DNA of 15,827 nt from Acidobacteriota bacterium (GCA_003161195.1 PMOV01000298.1:3065-18891); one strand, 5' to 3'; positions 1 to 7,213 are shown, counted from the first letter of the stretch. The notes: a model not told the origin generated them from the letters alone. Numbers and translations are program-made.

Positions 1-99
1 GTCGCCGTGGAGCTGGACTCCTTGTCCGTGGTGCCGTGCTGCGGCGAAGTGGCCGGCGTGCGAGAAGCTTCGCGCGAGTTGCAGCAAGTAGCCGTCTAG
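1..99 (+). CDS. C-terminal fragment of an unidentified upstream gene
   Basis: Frame 1 is open from the first base to a TAG at 97-99 and encodes 32 residues ending in ELQQVAV. Of the three forward frames it looks most like coding sequence: most codons end in G or C and the residues are balanced. Frame 2 is Trp/Cys-rich and frame 3 is Arg/Ser-rich. The gene begins outside the window. The next gene starts 69 bp after this stop (preferred GTG), so the two could share a transcript with the polysaccharide cluster. The fragment is too short for me to assign a family or function. Confidence 0.4.
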   Translation, partial: VAVELDSLSVVPCCGEVAGVREASRELQQVAV

Positions 100-156
100 A
101 GAGTTTTGCGAGTCTTTGCATTCATGCTGGAACAAAGCAACTTGCGAAAGCGAACC

Positions 157-161
157 GAGGG
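157..161 (+). promoter_or_regulatory. Ribosome binding site deciding the sugar transferase start
   Basis: GAGGG lies 7 nt before a GTG at 169. The in-frame alternatives TTG at 106 and ATG at 124 have no comparable purine-rich motif, so the GTG is preferred. Confidence 0.5.
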
Positions 162-168
162 AATAAAC

Positions 169-1353
169 GTGAGCGTCAGCACAGTCATACTGCCTTCAGC
201 GAAGGTGGCCCCCAAGGCCGCCGCTCCCGCTGCTGCAGCCAGAAGCGCCGCCGAGAGTATGGCCAGTTTTGTTTCCGAAGAGGAGTTCCGCCGCATGCTG
301 TGCCGCGAGCGCAAGCGCTCCGAACGCTCGCGCAAGCATCTCTTGCTCATGCTCGTGGACTTCAAGCGTTCCACCTCGCGCGTCGCCGATAAGCCTATGC
401 TGGAGAAGGTTGCCGCCGCCGTCGCTTCCGAAATTCGTGAAACTGATCTTGCCGGCTGGTTCGAAAACGACGCCGTGATAGGTGCCATCTTCACCGAATT
501 GGGCGATGCCCAGGCCGCTGATGCCATCACCACCATCGAAGCCAAAATTTCCGCGGGACTGCACAAATCCTTCAAACGCGAAATGGTCGATAAGCTCCAA
601 ATCGCTTTCTACGCCTTCCCGGACAGCTGGGCCGGCGACGGCACCGGACGTTCCGTCTCTGCTCCGCTGTATCCCGACCTCCTCGAAGAAGAAGAGAAGA
701 AGAAGACCTCCTTGGTCATCAAGCGCGCCATGGATATCGTGGGCAGCGGTATGGCGCTCTTGGCCTTTTCCCCGATCTTCCTGGTCCTCTCGCTGCTCGT
801 TAAGCTCTCCAGCAAGGGCCCGGTCTTTTTCCGCCAGGCCCGCGTTTCGCAGTACGGCAAGCATTTCACCTTTCTCAAGTTCCGCTCCATGCGCGTTTCC
901 AACAACGACACCATCCACAAGGACTACGTCAAGAACTTCATCGCCGGCAAAGCCGATTCCGCGACCGATGGCCAGAAGCATGGCCAGAAAGCTCCCGTCT
1001 ACAAAATTACCAACGACCCGCGCGTTACCGCCATCGGCCGTTTCATGCGCCGCACCAGCCTCGATGAGCTGCCGCAATTTTGGAACGTCTTTATCGGCGA
1101 AATGTCCCTCGTCGGTCCGCGGCCCCCGATCCCCTACGAGCTCGAAGCCTATGATGTCTGGCACCGCCGCCGCCTCCTCGAGGTCAAGCCCGGCATCACC
1201 GGTCTGTGGCAGGTCCGTGGCCGCAGCTCCACCACGTTCGATGAGATGGTGCGCCTGGATCTGCAGTATTCCCGTACCTGGTCTCCCATGCTCGATGTAA
1301 AAATTCTGCTGGATACTCCCCGGGCCGTTTTGATGGGTGATGGTGCCTATTAA
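169..1353 (+). CDS. Polyprenyl-phosphate sugar-1-phosphate transferase with degenerate GGDEF-like N-terminus
   Basis: Initiating glycosyltransferase of the bacterial sugar transferase family (WcaJ/WbaP/PglC type). It moves a sugar-1-phosphate from a nucleotide sugar to undecaprenyl phosphate at the inner face of the membrane. From GTG 169 it has 394 residues. An Ala-rich leader (about 1-35) is followed by a region (about 36-160) shaped like a GGDEF domain, but the signature loop reads GWFENDAV (96-103), so cyclase activity is not expected. The membrane-inserting helix begins at KRAMDIVGS (185 on). Family motifs follow: KFRSM 237-241, DELPQ 299-303, VGPRP 315-319 and KPGITGLWQV 340-349. The KFRSM-DELPQ-VGPRP-KPGITGLW series makes the family assignment secure; the sugar is unknown. 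ATG 124 or TTG 106 would lengthen the protein by 15 or 21 residues. Confidence 0.9.
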   Translation: MSVSTVILPSAKVAPKAAAPAAAARSAAESMASFVSEEEFRRMLCRERKRSERSRKHLLLMLVDFKRSTSRVADKPMLEKVAAAVASEIRETDLAGWFENDAVIGAIFTELGDAQAADAITTIEAKISAGLHKSFKREMVDKLQIAFYAFPDSWAGDGTGRSVSAPLYPDLLEEEEKKKTSLVIKRAMDIVGSGMALLAFSPIFLVLSLLVKLSSKGPVFFRQARVSQYGKHFTFLKFRSMRVSNNDTIHKDYVKNFIAGKADSATDGQKHGQKAPVYKITNDPRVTAIGRFMRRTSLDELPQFWNVFIGEMSLVGPRPPIPYELEAYDVWHRRRLLEVKPGITGLWQVRGRSSTTFDEMVRLDLQYSRTWSPMLDVKILLDTPRAVLMGDGAY

Positions 1354-1373
1354 GACTCTCTCGTTGTGCTTCG

Positions 1374-1417
1374 CCGGGTTACGGAACTAGGTCGCGATGG
1401 CCTTTTTCCTAGCCCGG
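1374..1417 (+). other. Imperfect inverted repeat after the sugar transferase gene
   Basis: CCGGG (1374-1378) and CTAGG (1387-1391) are complementary to CCTAG (1408-1412) and CCCGG (1413-1417). The right arm is continuous and the left arm is broken by an 8-nt bulge. The structure begins 20 bp after the stop codon. A short T-run (1403-1407) lies in the loop and not after the stem, so this is not a textbook terminator. It could be a weak terminator or RNA-stability element between genes 1 and 2. Confidence 0.25.
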
Positions 1418-1534
1418 TTCGCAAGTTCGCTGTCTCTGTAATTTCTCCCACGCTGGCATCTAGGCGTGAGCCCTGTTCGTACCTTGTTCGTTTCGCAACC
1501 GTTCTTTAGCTTCTCGCACGAGATTCACAATCCC

Positions 1535-1540
1535 GGGAGG
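1535..1540 (+). promoter_or_regulatory. Shine-Dalgarno deciding the oxidoreductase start
   Basis: GGGAGG lies 6 nt before ATG 1547. It selects that ATG over the in-frame GTG at 1466, which has no such motif and would add 27 residues unlike the family's N-terminus. Confidence 0.75.
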
Positions 1541-1546
1541 ATAATA

Positions 1547-2617
1547 ATGGCTACAAGTCTCGTTTCTGGACCCTCCGAACACCTGAGGCCCGGCAATGAG
1601 TTGGGAGACAGCGTGATTCGAGTAGGCGTCATCGGATTCGGCTATTGGGGACCGAACATCGTCCGTAATTTCCACGGCCAGGATCATTCCACTGTGGTGG
1701 CCGTTTGCGACAAGAGCCCCAAATCCCTACAGCGCGTCAAGAACTCCTTTCCCGGCATACACTGCACATCGGAATGCCAGGAACTGCTTACTTCTCCGGA
1801 TATTGACCTGATCGCCGTCGTAACCCCCGTTTGGACCCACTATGAGTTGGCCAAGGCCGCTCTTGAAAATGGCAAACACGTTTTCGTCGAAAAGCCCTTC
1901 ACCACTAACGCCGCCCAAGCCGAAGAACTCATCGAACTCGCTGAACGCAAGCATCTCAAAATCATGGTCGACCACACTTTCCTCTTCACCGGTGCGGTCA
2001 AGCGTATCCGTGAGTTCGTAGACGATGGCACCCTGGGCAAGCTCTACTACTACGATTCCACGCGCGTCAATCTCGGCCTCTTCCAGCATGACGTCAACGT
2101 GGTGTGGGACCTGGCGCCCCACGATTTGTCCATCATGGATTACCTCATCGCCGAAAAGCCGGAAGCTATCGTGGCCACCGGCCAGGGCCATCTCAACGGC
2201 CTCGCCAACATCGCCTTCCTGACCCTCTATTACCCCAACAACGTCATCGGCCACATCAACGTCAACTGGCTCTCCCCCGTGAAAGTGCGTACCACGCTCA
2301 TCGGCGGTGAGAAGAAAATGCTCGTTTGGAACGATATCGAGGTCGACGAGAAGATCAAGCTCTACGATAAAGGCGTGCAGATGGCCGGCAACACCGAAGG
2401 CGTCTACCAGATGCTGGTCAGTTACCGTGCCGGCGACATGTGGGCGCCCAAAGTCGAACAGGTGGAAGCCCTCAAGCTGGAAGCCTCTTACTTCGTGGAC
2501 TGCATTCTCAACAACAAGACACCTTTTAACGATGGCCACGCCGGACTGCGTATCGTCCGCATGCTCGAAGCTGCCGACGCGTCCCTCAAACTGAAAGGCA
2601 AAATCATTCAGCTATGA
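1547..2617 (+). CDS. Gfo/Idh/MocA-family sugar-nucleotide dehydrogenase (WlbA/WbpB-like context)
   Basis: NAD(P)-dependent oxidoreductase of 356 residues, normal for the family. After a 22-residue leader comes the Rossmann dinucleotide motif VGVIGFGYWGPN (26-37). The family's EKP motif is at 115-117 (K116 catalytic lysine), and WDLAPHD at 187-193 supplies the active-site His/Asp. The C-terminal alpha/beta domain shows no break. The next two genes are an acyltransferase and a DegT aminotransferase, the order seen in wlbABC of Bordetella and, with rearrangement, wbpB-D-E of Pseudomonas. In those loci the enzyme oxidises C3 of a UDP-N-acetylhexosaminuronic acid. The same reaction is an inference here. 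No UDP-sugar 6-dehydrogenase lies in the window, so a non-uronic substrate is also possible. Its last 4 bases overlap the next gene (ATGA), implying coupled translation. Confidence 0.88.
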   Translation: MATSLVSGPSEHLRPGNELGDSVIRVGVIGFGYWGPNIVRNFHGQDHSTVVAVCDKSPKSLQRVKNSFPGIHCTSECQELLTSPDIDLIAVVTPVWTHYELAKAALENGKHVFVEKPFTTNAAQAEELIELAERKHLKIMVDHTFLFTGAVKRIREFVDDGTLGKLYYYDSTRVNLGLFQHDVNVVWDLAPHDLSIMDYLIAEKPEAIVATGQGHLNGLANIAFLTLYYPNNVIGHINVNWLSPVKVRTTLIGGEKKMLVWNDIEVDEKIKLYDKGVQMAGNTEGVYQMLVSYRAGDMWAPKVEQVEALKLEASYFVDCILNNKTPFNDGHAGLRIVRMLEAADASLKLKGKIIQL

Positions 2618-3096
2618 ACGAATTCGTCGCTATCGCCCCGGACGTCAAGCTCGGCAAGGACGTGCGGTTGTCAAAATTCATTAACCTTTACGGCTGCGAG
2701 GTTGGCGATAATACCAAGATTGGCGCGTTCGTCGAGATTCAGAAAAACGCCAGGGTTGGCCGCAACTGCAAAATTTCCAGCCATACCTTCGTCTGCGAAG
2801 GCGTAATCATCGAAGACGAAGTCTTTGTCGGCCATAACGTGGCGTTCATCAACGATTCCTATCCTCGCGCCACTGCCCCCGATGGCCAGCTGCAGACCGA
2901 GCAGGATTGGAAGGTCGAGCAAACTCTGGTCAAGAAACGTGCCTCGATTGGTTCGGGTTCCACGATTCTTTCCAAGATCACCATCGGCGAAAACGCTCTC
3001 GTGGGCGCGGGCAGCGTGGTCACCAAGGACGTGCCGCCCAATGCCGTCGTGGCTGGCAATCCGGCGCGCATTCTCCGCTATCTGGCGACACCGTAA
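2614..3096 (+). CDS. Left-handed beta-helix N-acyltransferase (WlbB/WbpD-like)
   Basis: Hexapeptide-repeat transferase of 160 residues, slightly shorter than WbpD/WlbB. Isoleucine/valine-spaced hexapeptide turns run almost from the N-terminus (VKLGKDVRLSKF... VGDNTKIGAFVEI) to near the C-terminus (ASIGSGSTILSKITIGENALVG as successive coils). They end in the common tail VAGNPARI. The stretch GHNVAFINDSYPRA, with H74 and N80/D81, resembles the conserved active-site loop of sugar-nucleotide N-acetyltransferases. It would acylate the amino group installed by the aminotransferase encoded next, probably with acetyl-CoA; the acyl donor cannot be read from sequence. The start is fixed by the 4-bp overlap with the oxidoreductase stop. 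Confidence 0.88.
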   Translation: MNEFVAIAPDVKLGKDVRLSKFINLYGCEVGDNTKIGAFVEIQKNARVGRNCKISSHTFVCEGVIIEDEVFVGHNVAFINDSYPRATAPDGQLQTEQDWKVEQTLVKKRASIGSGSTILSKITIGENALVGAGSVVTKDVPPNAVVAGNPARILRYLATP

Positions 3097-3162
3097 ACTT
3101 AGGCTGCTAACTTAAAATCCATTCTTTGGGTATCTTCATCAAACGCTGAAAAGGACGCCATC

Positions 3163-4374
3163 ATGTCAAGCAACGAAAAAATCCCGTTCCTGGATCTGGT
3201 CACCCCGCACGTCGAGCTCGAATCCGAATTGCTCGCCATTTGTCGGCAGGTTTTTCGTTCCGCGGGCTTCATCGGCGGCCCCTTGGTGGAAGAGTTCGAA
3301 CGCGAATTTGCCAAGTATTGCGACACGCCCCATTGCGTCGGTCTCGCCAGCGGCACGGATGCCGTGCGCTTTGCCCTGATGGCTGCGGGGGTCCAGCAAG
3401 GCGACACCGTCATCACCGTCCCGCATACCTTCATTGCCACCACCGAAGCCATTTCCCAGGCCGGCGCGCACATCGCCTTCATCGACATCGACGAGCGCAC
3501 CTACAACATGGATCCTGCCAAGCTCAAGCACTATCTCGAGCGGGAATGCCACGTCGACTCCGCTTCCGGCAAACTGCTCAACAACAAAACCAAGTCACCC
3601 GTCACCGCCGTCGTTCCCGTTCATCTCTACGGCCAGTGCGCGGACATGGACGCGATTCTCGAACTCGCCCATCGCTACAAGCTCATCGTCGTCGAAGATG
3701 CCTGCCAGGCGCATGGCGCAGAATATTTTTCCAAGAAGGAAAATCGCTGGCGCAAAGCCGGCTCCATGGGCCACGTTGGCGCCTTCAGCTTCTACCCCGG
3801 CAAGAATCTCGGAGCCTGCGGCGAAGCCGGCGCGGTCACCACTCACGACGAGGAGCTGGCGCGCAAGATGCGCATGATTCGCGATCACGGCCAGGCCAAA
3901 AAGTATTATCACGACGTCGAGGGCTACAATGGCCGCCTCGATTCTCTCCAGGCTGGTTTCCTCACCGTCAAGCTGCGCCACCTCGCCGATTGGACCCGCG
4001 CCCGCCAGGAAGCCGCTCAGCGCTACCACGACCTCTTCGGCAACGCTGACGGCGTCATCACCCCGCTCACTCCGGAGGGTTCGCGCCCCGTTTACCATCT
4101 CTACGTCGTGCGCGTGCAGGATCGCGCCGGCCTGCAGAAGCATCTCGCCGACGCCAAAATTGATACCGGCATTCACTATCCTGTGCCCCTGCACCAGCAG
4201 AAGGCTTACGCGCACCTGGGCTATAAAACCGGCGATTTCCCGGTCACGGAAAAAATCGCCCCGGAGATTGTCTCTTTGCCCATGTTCCCGCAATTGCGCC
4301 GGGAACAGCAGGCCCGCGTCGTCGATAAGGTGCTAGAATTTGTGGGATTGCCAGCGCTAAGCCGTAGTAACTAG
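3163..4374 (+). CDS. DegT/DnrJ/EryC1/StrS PLP-dependent sugar aminotransferase (WlbC/WbpE-like)
   Basis: Amino-sugar transaminase of 403 residues. The opening IPFLDL and the motif SGTDAVRFAL are typical of the family. EDACQAHG (178-185) carries the Asp (D179) that pairs with the PLP pyridine nitrogen. FSFYPGKNLG carries the Schiff-base lysine, K214. EAGAVTT and the DSLQAGFL segment complete the fold. The insertion around SASGKLLNNKTKS makes it somewhat longer than WbpE. AAGGA at 3151-3155, 7 nt before the ATG, supports the start. It lies 66 bp after the acyltransferase and should aminate the 3-keto (or 4-keto) sugar made by the dehydrogenase, usually from glutamate. The reaction class is firm; the position on the sugar is inferred from the wlbABC-like order. 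Confidence 0.92.
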   Translation: MSSNEKIPFLDLVTPHVELESELLAICRQVFRSAGFIGGPLVEEFEREFAKYCDTPHCVGLASGTDAVRFALMAAGVQQGDTVITVPHTFIATTEAISQAGAHIAFIDIDERTYNMDPAKLKHYLERECHVDSASGKLLNNKTKSPVTAVVPVHLYGQCADMDAILELAHRYKLIVVEDACQAHGAEYFSKKENRWRKAGSMGHVGAFSFYPGKNLGACGEAGAVTTHDEELARKMRMIRDHGQAKKYYHDVEGYNGRLDSLQAGFLTVKLRHLADWTRARQEAAQRYHDLFGNADGVITPLTPEGSRPVYHLYVVRVQDRAGLQKHLADAKIDTGIHYPVPLHQQKAYAHLGYKTGDFPVTEKIAPEIVSLPMFPQLRREQQARVVDKVLEFVGLPALSRSN

Positions 4375-4565
4375 CTCCGGATGTATCGTTTTGGGGGCCG
4401 CGGTCCCTGGCAATAAGCGGCCTTTTGCACTGTGTTTGTTGCGAACGGTTGTTGCGCGCATTTTCGTGCACGCAGCTACTTGTGGAAGATGAGAGAAATC
4501 TTGGTATCCACGCAGACTCCAGCCCTGCCTGTTGGATCACCGCGCTTTTCGAGGGCGTTGGTTTT

Positions 4566-5693
4566 ATGGCAAGTAGTCAAATCTTGCAGTCGGAAAAGCC
4601 TCTGGTGAGCGCCGGCGCACGCGCCGAGGAGGCCTTGGGCAAAAAGATCTGGATTGATCTGGATAATTCGCCGCATATCCCTTTTTTTGCTCCCATCATC
4701 AAGGAACTTGAAGCCCGCGGCGGCTCCGTGATGCTCACCGCGCGCGACGCCTATCAGGTCACCGAACTCGTTGACTTGTTTGGTCTCCAGTGCCACCGCG
4801 TAGGCCGCCATTGGGGCAAGAACAAAATCATGAAGGTCTTCGGCCTTCTGAACCGCACGTTCAAACTCCTTCCGCTGGTATTCCGGGAAAAACCCGATCT
4901 CGCAGTTTCCCACGGTTCGCGCGCGCAAATACTCGCCGCCTACCTGCTTGGTATTCCCTGCATCGTGATCATCGACTACGAGCATGCGCACCAGGGTTTG
5001 CTGTGGGTCAACGCCGGTTGGGTGATCTGCCCGTCTGTGATTCCGGACGAAGCCCTGAAGCAGGATAAACAGCACATCCTGCGCTACCGCGGTATCAAGG
5101 AAGACGTTTACGTTCCCAGCTTCAAGTCCGATCCCGCGACGCGCAGCAAGCTGGGCCTGAGCGAACAAGATCTCGTCGTGACCATTCGTCCGCCGGCCAC
5201 CGAAGCGCATTATCATCGCCCGGAAAGCGACGTGTTGTTCGCCGGCGTCATCGAACATCTTGCGGAACAGCCCGGCGTGAAAATGGTGGTCCTGCCCCGC
5301 AACGCACGCCAGGACGCGGAACTGCGCGAACAGTGGCCACAACTCATCGCCTCCGGTAAAATCATCATTCCCAAGCAGGTCCTCGACGGCATGAACCTCA
5401 TCTGGCATTCCGACCTGGTGGTCAGCGGCGGCGGCACCATGAATCGCGAAGCAGCCGCGCTAGGCGTCCCGGTCTACAGCATTTTCAAAGGCAAGATCGG
5501 CTTTGTGGATCAGTACCTTTCCGAGCAGGGCCGCTTGGTGCTGCTCGACGATGTGGCGGACGCCAAGAGAAAACTAAAGCTGGCGCACCGTTCCCGCACC
5601 GGCGAGCCGGAAGATCAGCACCGTTCCGCGATGCGCGACATCGTGGACGAAGTCTCCTTGGTGCTGAAAAGCGAAGCCGCCACCAAGCGTTAA
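4566..5693 (+). CDS. DUF354 family GT-B-like protein of polysaccharide locus
   Basis: 375 residues matching the DUF354 family, which shares the GT-B fold of UDP-GlcNAc 2-epimerases and glycosyltransferases. After a variable leader, KKIWIDLDNSPHIPFFAP (27-44) is the family's N-terminal signature. DLAVSHGSRA (111-120) and VIIDYEHAH follow. GGGTMNREAAALG (288-300) corresponds to the nucleotide-sugar-binding loop of GT-B proteins. Biochemical function is not established from sequence. After a wlbABC-like cassette it could be a transferase for the new amino sugar, or the counterpart of the 2-epimerase WbpI; both are inference. ATG 4566, with GAGGG at 4551-4555, is chosen over the in-frame TTG 4425. 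That would add 47 Cys-rich residues foreign to the family. Confidence 0.82.
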   Translation: MASSQILQSEKPLVSAGARAEEALGKKIWIDLDNSPHIPFFAPIIKELEARGGSVMLTARDAYQVTELVDLFGLQCHRVGRHWGKNKIMKVFGLLNRTFKLLPLVFREKPDLAVSHGSRAQILAAYLLGIPCIVIIDYEHAHQGLLWVNAGWVICPSVIPDEALKQDKQHILRYRGIKEDVYVPSFKSDPATRSKLGLSEQDLVVTIRPPATEAHYHRPESDVLFAGVIEHLAEQPGVKMVVLPRNARQDAELREQWPQLIASGKIIIPKQVLDGMNLIWHSDLVVSGGGTMNREAAALGVPVYSIFKGKIGFVDQYLSEQGRLVLLDDVADAKRKLKLAHRSRTGEPEDQHRSAMRDIVDEVSLVLKSEAATKR

Positions 5694-5789
5694 TTTCACG
5701 GGCGGTCATTTTTGCCGGCGCTAGTTCTTGCCGGCGCCGGATTTCCCGGGCGCATTTGGATTTTGCAAGCGCGCAAACTCCGTGAAATT
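5692..5789 (+). repeat. 10-bp perfect inverted repeat with nested hairpin and direct repeats
   Basis: AATTTCACGG (5692-5701) is the exact reverse complement of CCGTGAAATT (5780-5789). Inside it, CCGGCGC (5715-5721) pairs with GCGCCGG (5734-5740). TTGCCGGCGC occurs twice with a 16-bp period (5712-5721 and 5728-5737). ATTTTGCAAG occurs twice with a 27-bp period (5760-5769 and 5787-5796). The left outer arm starts inside the TAA stop of the DUF354 gene. The role is unknown. A structured 3' end, a decayed small mobile element or a protein-binding array are all possible. Confidence 0.55.
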
Positions 5790-5841
5790 TTGCAAGTGCC
5801 CGGATTCTAAACTGCGCGCCGTTGAAAGAGTTCCGCGAACG

Positions 5842-7062
5842 ATGACTATCACCACGCCAGCAACTGCCTCAACGCCAACGACGCCTTCGCCTGCGCGCAC
5901 TGCACATCAGAATAACCGCGACATTCAGGCGTTGATCGCCTCGGCCGCCGCGGGCCTCGTTCCCATGTTCGATGCGCAGAAGCAGCTTTTCTGCGCGCGC
6001 CTGATTCAGAGCGAACTCGGCCAGAGCGAGAGCGGTCAGTCCCAGAGCGCCATCAGCGCACGCGGGATGGTCCAGGACGGGATTTCGCATCGCTATACGC
6101 TGATCACATTGATGGGCTTGCACCGTATGGAGCACGCCGGAACGGCGTCGCCGATCGGCATTATGCTGGCGTTCGATGGCTTGCTGCGCGAGACCGCCTG
6201 GGTGAAGAGCGCCGGCGATTTGGGTTTGCTGCTATGGCTATGCGCGCTGGTGGCGCCGGAGCGCATCGCGGAGTTCCTGTCGCGGCACGATTTGGAGCCG
6301 GCGCTGGAGAAATTTGCGGATGGGCGCGAACGGCGCACCATGGAGCTTTCGTGGATTTTTTCCGGGCTGGCGCACGCGGTGCACGCGCGTCCGGAGTTGC
6401 GCGAACGGCTGACGCCGCTGGCTTCGCGGCTGTATGCGCTGTTGAAAGAAAATCGCGGGCCGGCGGGGGCGTTTGGCCACCAGGCGCCGACGGCGGGACT
6501 CGGCGGTGGAGTAAAAGGATTGTTGCGCGGAAGGCTGGGGAGCTTTGCGGATCAGGTGTATCCGATTTACGCATTTGCGTGGGCCAGCCGGGCATTTCAG
6601 TTTGGCGAAGCCCTGAACATTTCCAATGCCTGCGCCGACAATATTTGCAAGGAGCAGGGGCCGCTGGGGCAGTGGTGGTGGCACTACGACGCCAAGTCTG
6701 GCGCGGCGGTGGGGAAGTATCCGGTGTATTCGGTGCACCAACATGCCATGGCGCCGCTGGCGCTGTTCGCGTTGATGGATGCGGGTGGGCGCGATTCTAC
6801 GCGCGAGATTTATCTTGGCCTCGAGTGGATTTATGGGGCCAACGAATTGCACCTCGATATGCGGGATGCGGCGTCGCAGACGGTGTGGCGGTGCATCCGG
6901 CCGACGAAGACCCGGCGGTACCTGGATGAGGCGAAGGCCATGTTGAAGCTGGGGTCGCGCGCGCCGGTGCCGCGAACTTTGCATGTGCTGCATGAGTGCT
7001 GGCCGTATGAGTTGGGGTGGCTGCTTTACGCCTTCGCCGCGCGCGCCATCGAGGGCGATTAG
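5842..7062 (+). CDS. Hypothetical helical protein, probable alpha/alpha-toroid enzyme
   Basis: I do not recognise a named family. From ATG 5842 it has 406 residues, with no signal peptide or convincing membrane segment. A Thr/Pro-rich leader (1-22) precedes repeated amphipathic helical hairpins (about 27-250). GQWWWHYDAKSG (276-287) and YPVYSVHQHAMAPLALFAL (293-311) look like the aromatic, acid- and His-bearing active-site segments of alpha/alpha-toroid carbohydrate enzymes (epimerases, lyases, six-hairpin glycosidases). That likeness is of pattern only. A Gln/Ser-rich insert lies at about 56-69 (SELGQSESGQSQ). The gene follows the DUF354 gene by 148 bp, on the same strand, suggesting glycan processing. 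Codons shift to G-ending forms after about 6150. A TTG at 5728 would extend the frame through the inverted-repeat region; ATG 5842 is preferred, though only a weak GAAAGAG (5824-5830) precedes it. Confidence 0.75.
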   Translation: MTITTPATASTPTTPSPARTAHQNNRDIQALIASAAAGLVPMFDAQKQLFCARLIQSELGQSESGQSQSAISARGMVQDGISHRYTLITLMGLHRMEHAGTASPIGIMLAFDGLLRETAWVKSAGDLGLLLWLCALVAPERIAEFLSRHDLEPALEKFADGRERRTMELSWIFSGLAHAVHARPELRERLTPLASRLYALLKENRGPAGAFGHQAPTAGLGGGVKGLLRGRLGSFADQVYPIYAFAWASRAFQFGEALNISNACADNICKEQGPLGQWWWHYDAKSGAAVGKYPVYSVHQHAMAPLALFALMDAGGRDSTREIYLGLEWIYGANELHLDMRDAASQTVWRCIRPTKTRRYLDEAKAMLKLGSRAPVPRTLHVLHECWPYELGWLLYAFAARAIEGD

Positions 7063-7119
7063 GACTTAGATTCCATCTTCGCTTCATGCTTCACCCCGCA
7101 TTTTCTTTCCCACCTTACT

Positions 7120-7133
7120 CATTATAAATAATG
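7120..7133 (+). promoter_or_regulatory. AT-rich dyad and possible -10 region before tdh
   Basis: CATTAT-AA-ATAATG is a perfect 14-nt dyad in the only AT-rich patch of this spacer. It contains TATAAA (7123-7128), a possible -10 element. I find no good -35 at 16-18 bp. It could be a promoter overlapped by an operator for the tdh-kbl operon. Confidence 0.35.
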
Positions 7134-7140
7134 TAGTGTT

Positions 7141-7213
7141 TCTCTAAAAAGAGATGCTGGCGAGTGGACGGCCAGCATCGCCACCGCTCGCCGCAGGGCG
7201 GCGCCCGGTGGCG
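7141..7213 (+). ncRNA. Structured leader of tdh-kbl: consecutive hairpins
   Basis: Two strong stem-loops sit back to back. The first is GATGCTGGC (7153-7161), a 9-nt loop, then GCCAGCATC (7171-7179): 9 perfect pairs. The second has an outer stem CGCCACCG (7179-7186) with CGGTGGCG (7206-7213), a 2x2 internal loop, an inner stem CGCCGC (7189-7194) with GCGGCG (7198-7203), and loop AGG. A small TCTCT/AGAGA stem (7141-7145, 7150-7154) overlaps the first hairpin and would compete with it. There is no T-run, so this is not a simple terminator. It is placed as the 5' leader of tdh, ending 45 nt before the ATG. No known riboswitch class is recognised. Confidence 0.45.

Noticed and set aside
196..1164. 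Antisense open frame of 322 codons opposite the sugar transferase
   Set aside because: The + strand frame carries complete family motifs. The antisense product is Gly/Asp/Glu/His-rich without domains, the usual shadow of a high-GC gene.
4425..4565. Upstream TTG start adding 47 residues to the DUF354 protein
   Set aside because: The extension is Cys-rich, lacks family similarity and has no ribosome binding site. ATG 4566 has GAGGG upstream.
5692..5796. CRISPR array or insertion sequence ends
   Set aside because: Each direct repeat occurs only twice and is 10 bp long. There is no transposase frame and no clear target-site duplication.
6234..6929. Overlapping + strand frame of 231 codons inside the toroid-like gene
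   Set aside because: Its product is Gly/Ala/Arg-rich, as expected from an out-of-frame reading. The main frame has coherent helices and conserved-looking motifs.
7153..7213. Factor-independent terminator after the toroid-like gene
   Set aside because: Both hairpins are strong, but neither is followed by a T-run, and they sit next to the tdh start.
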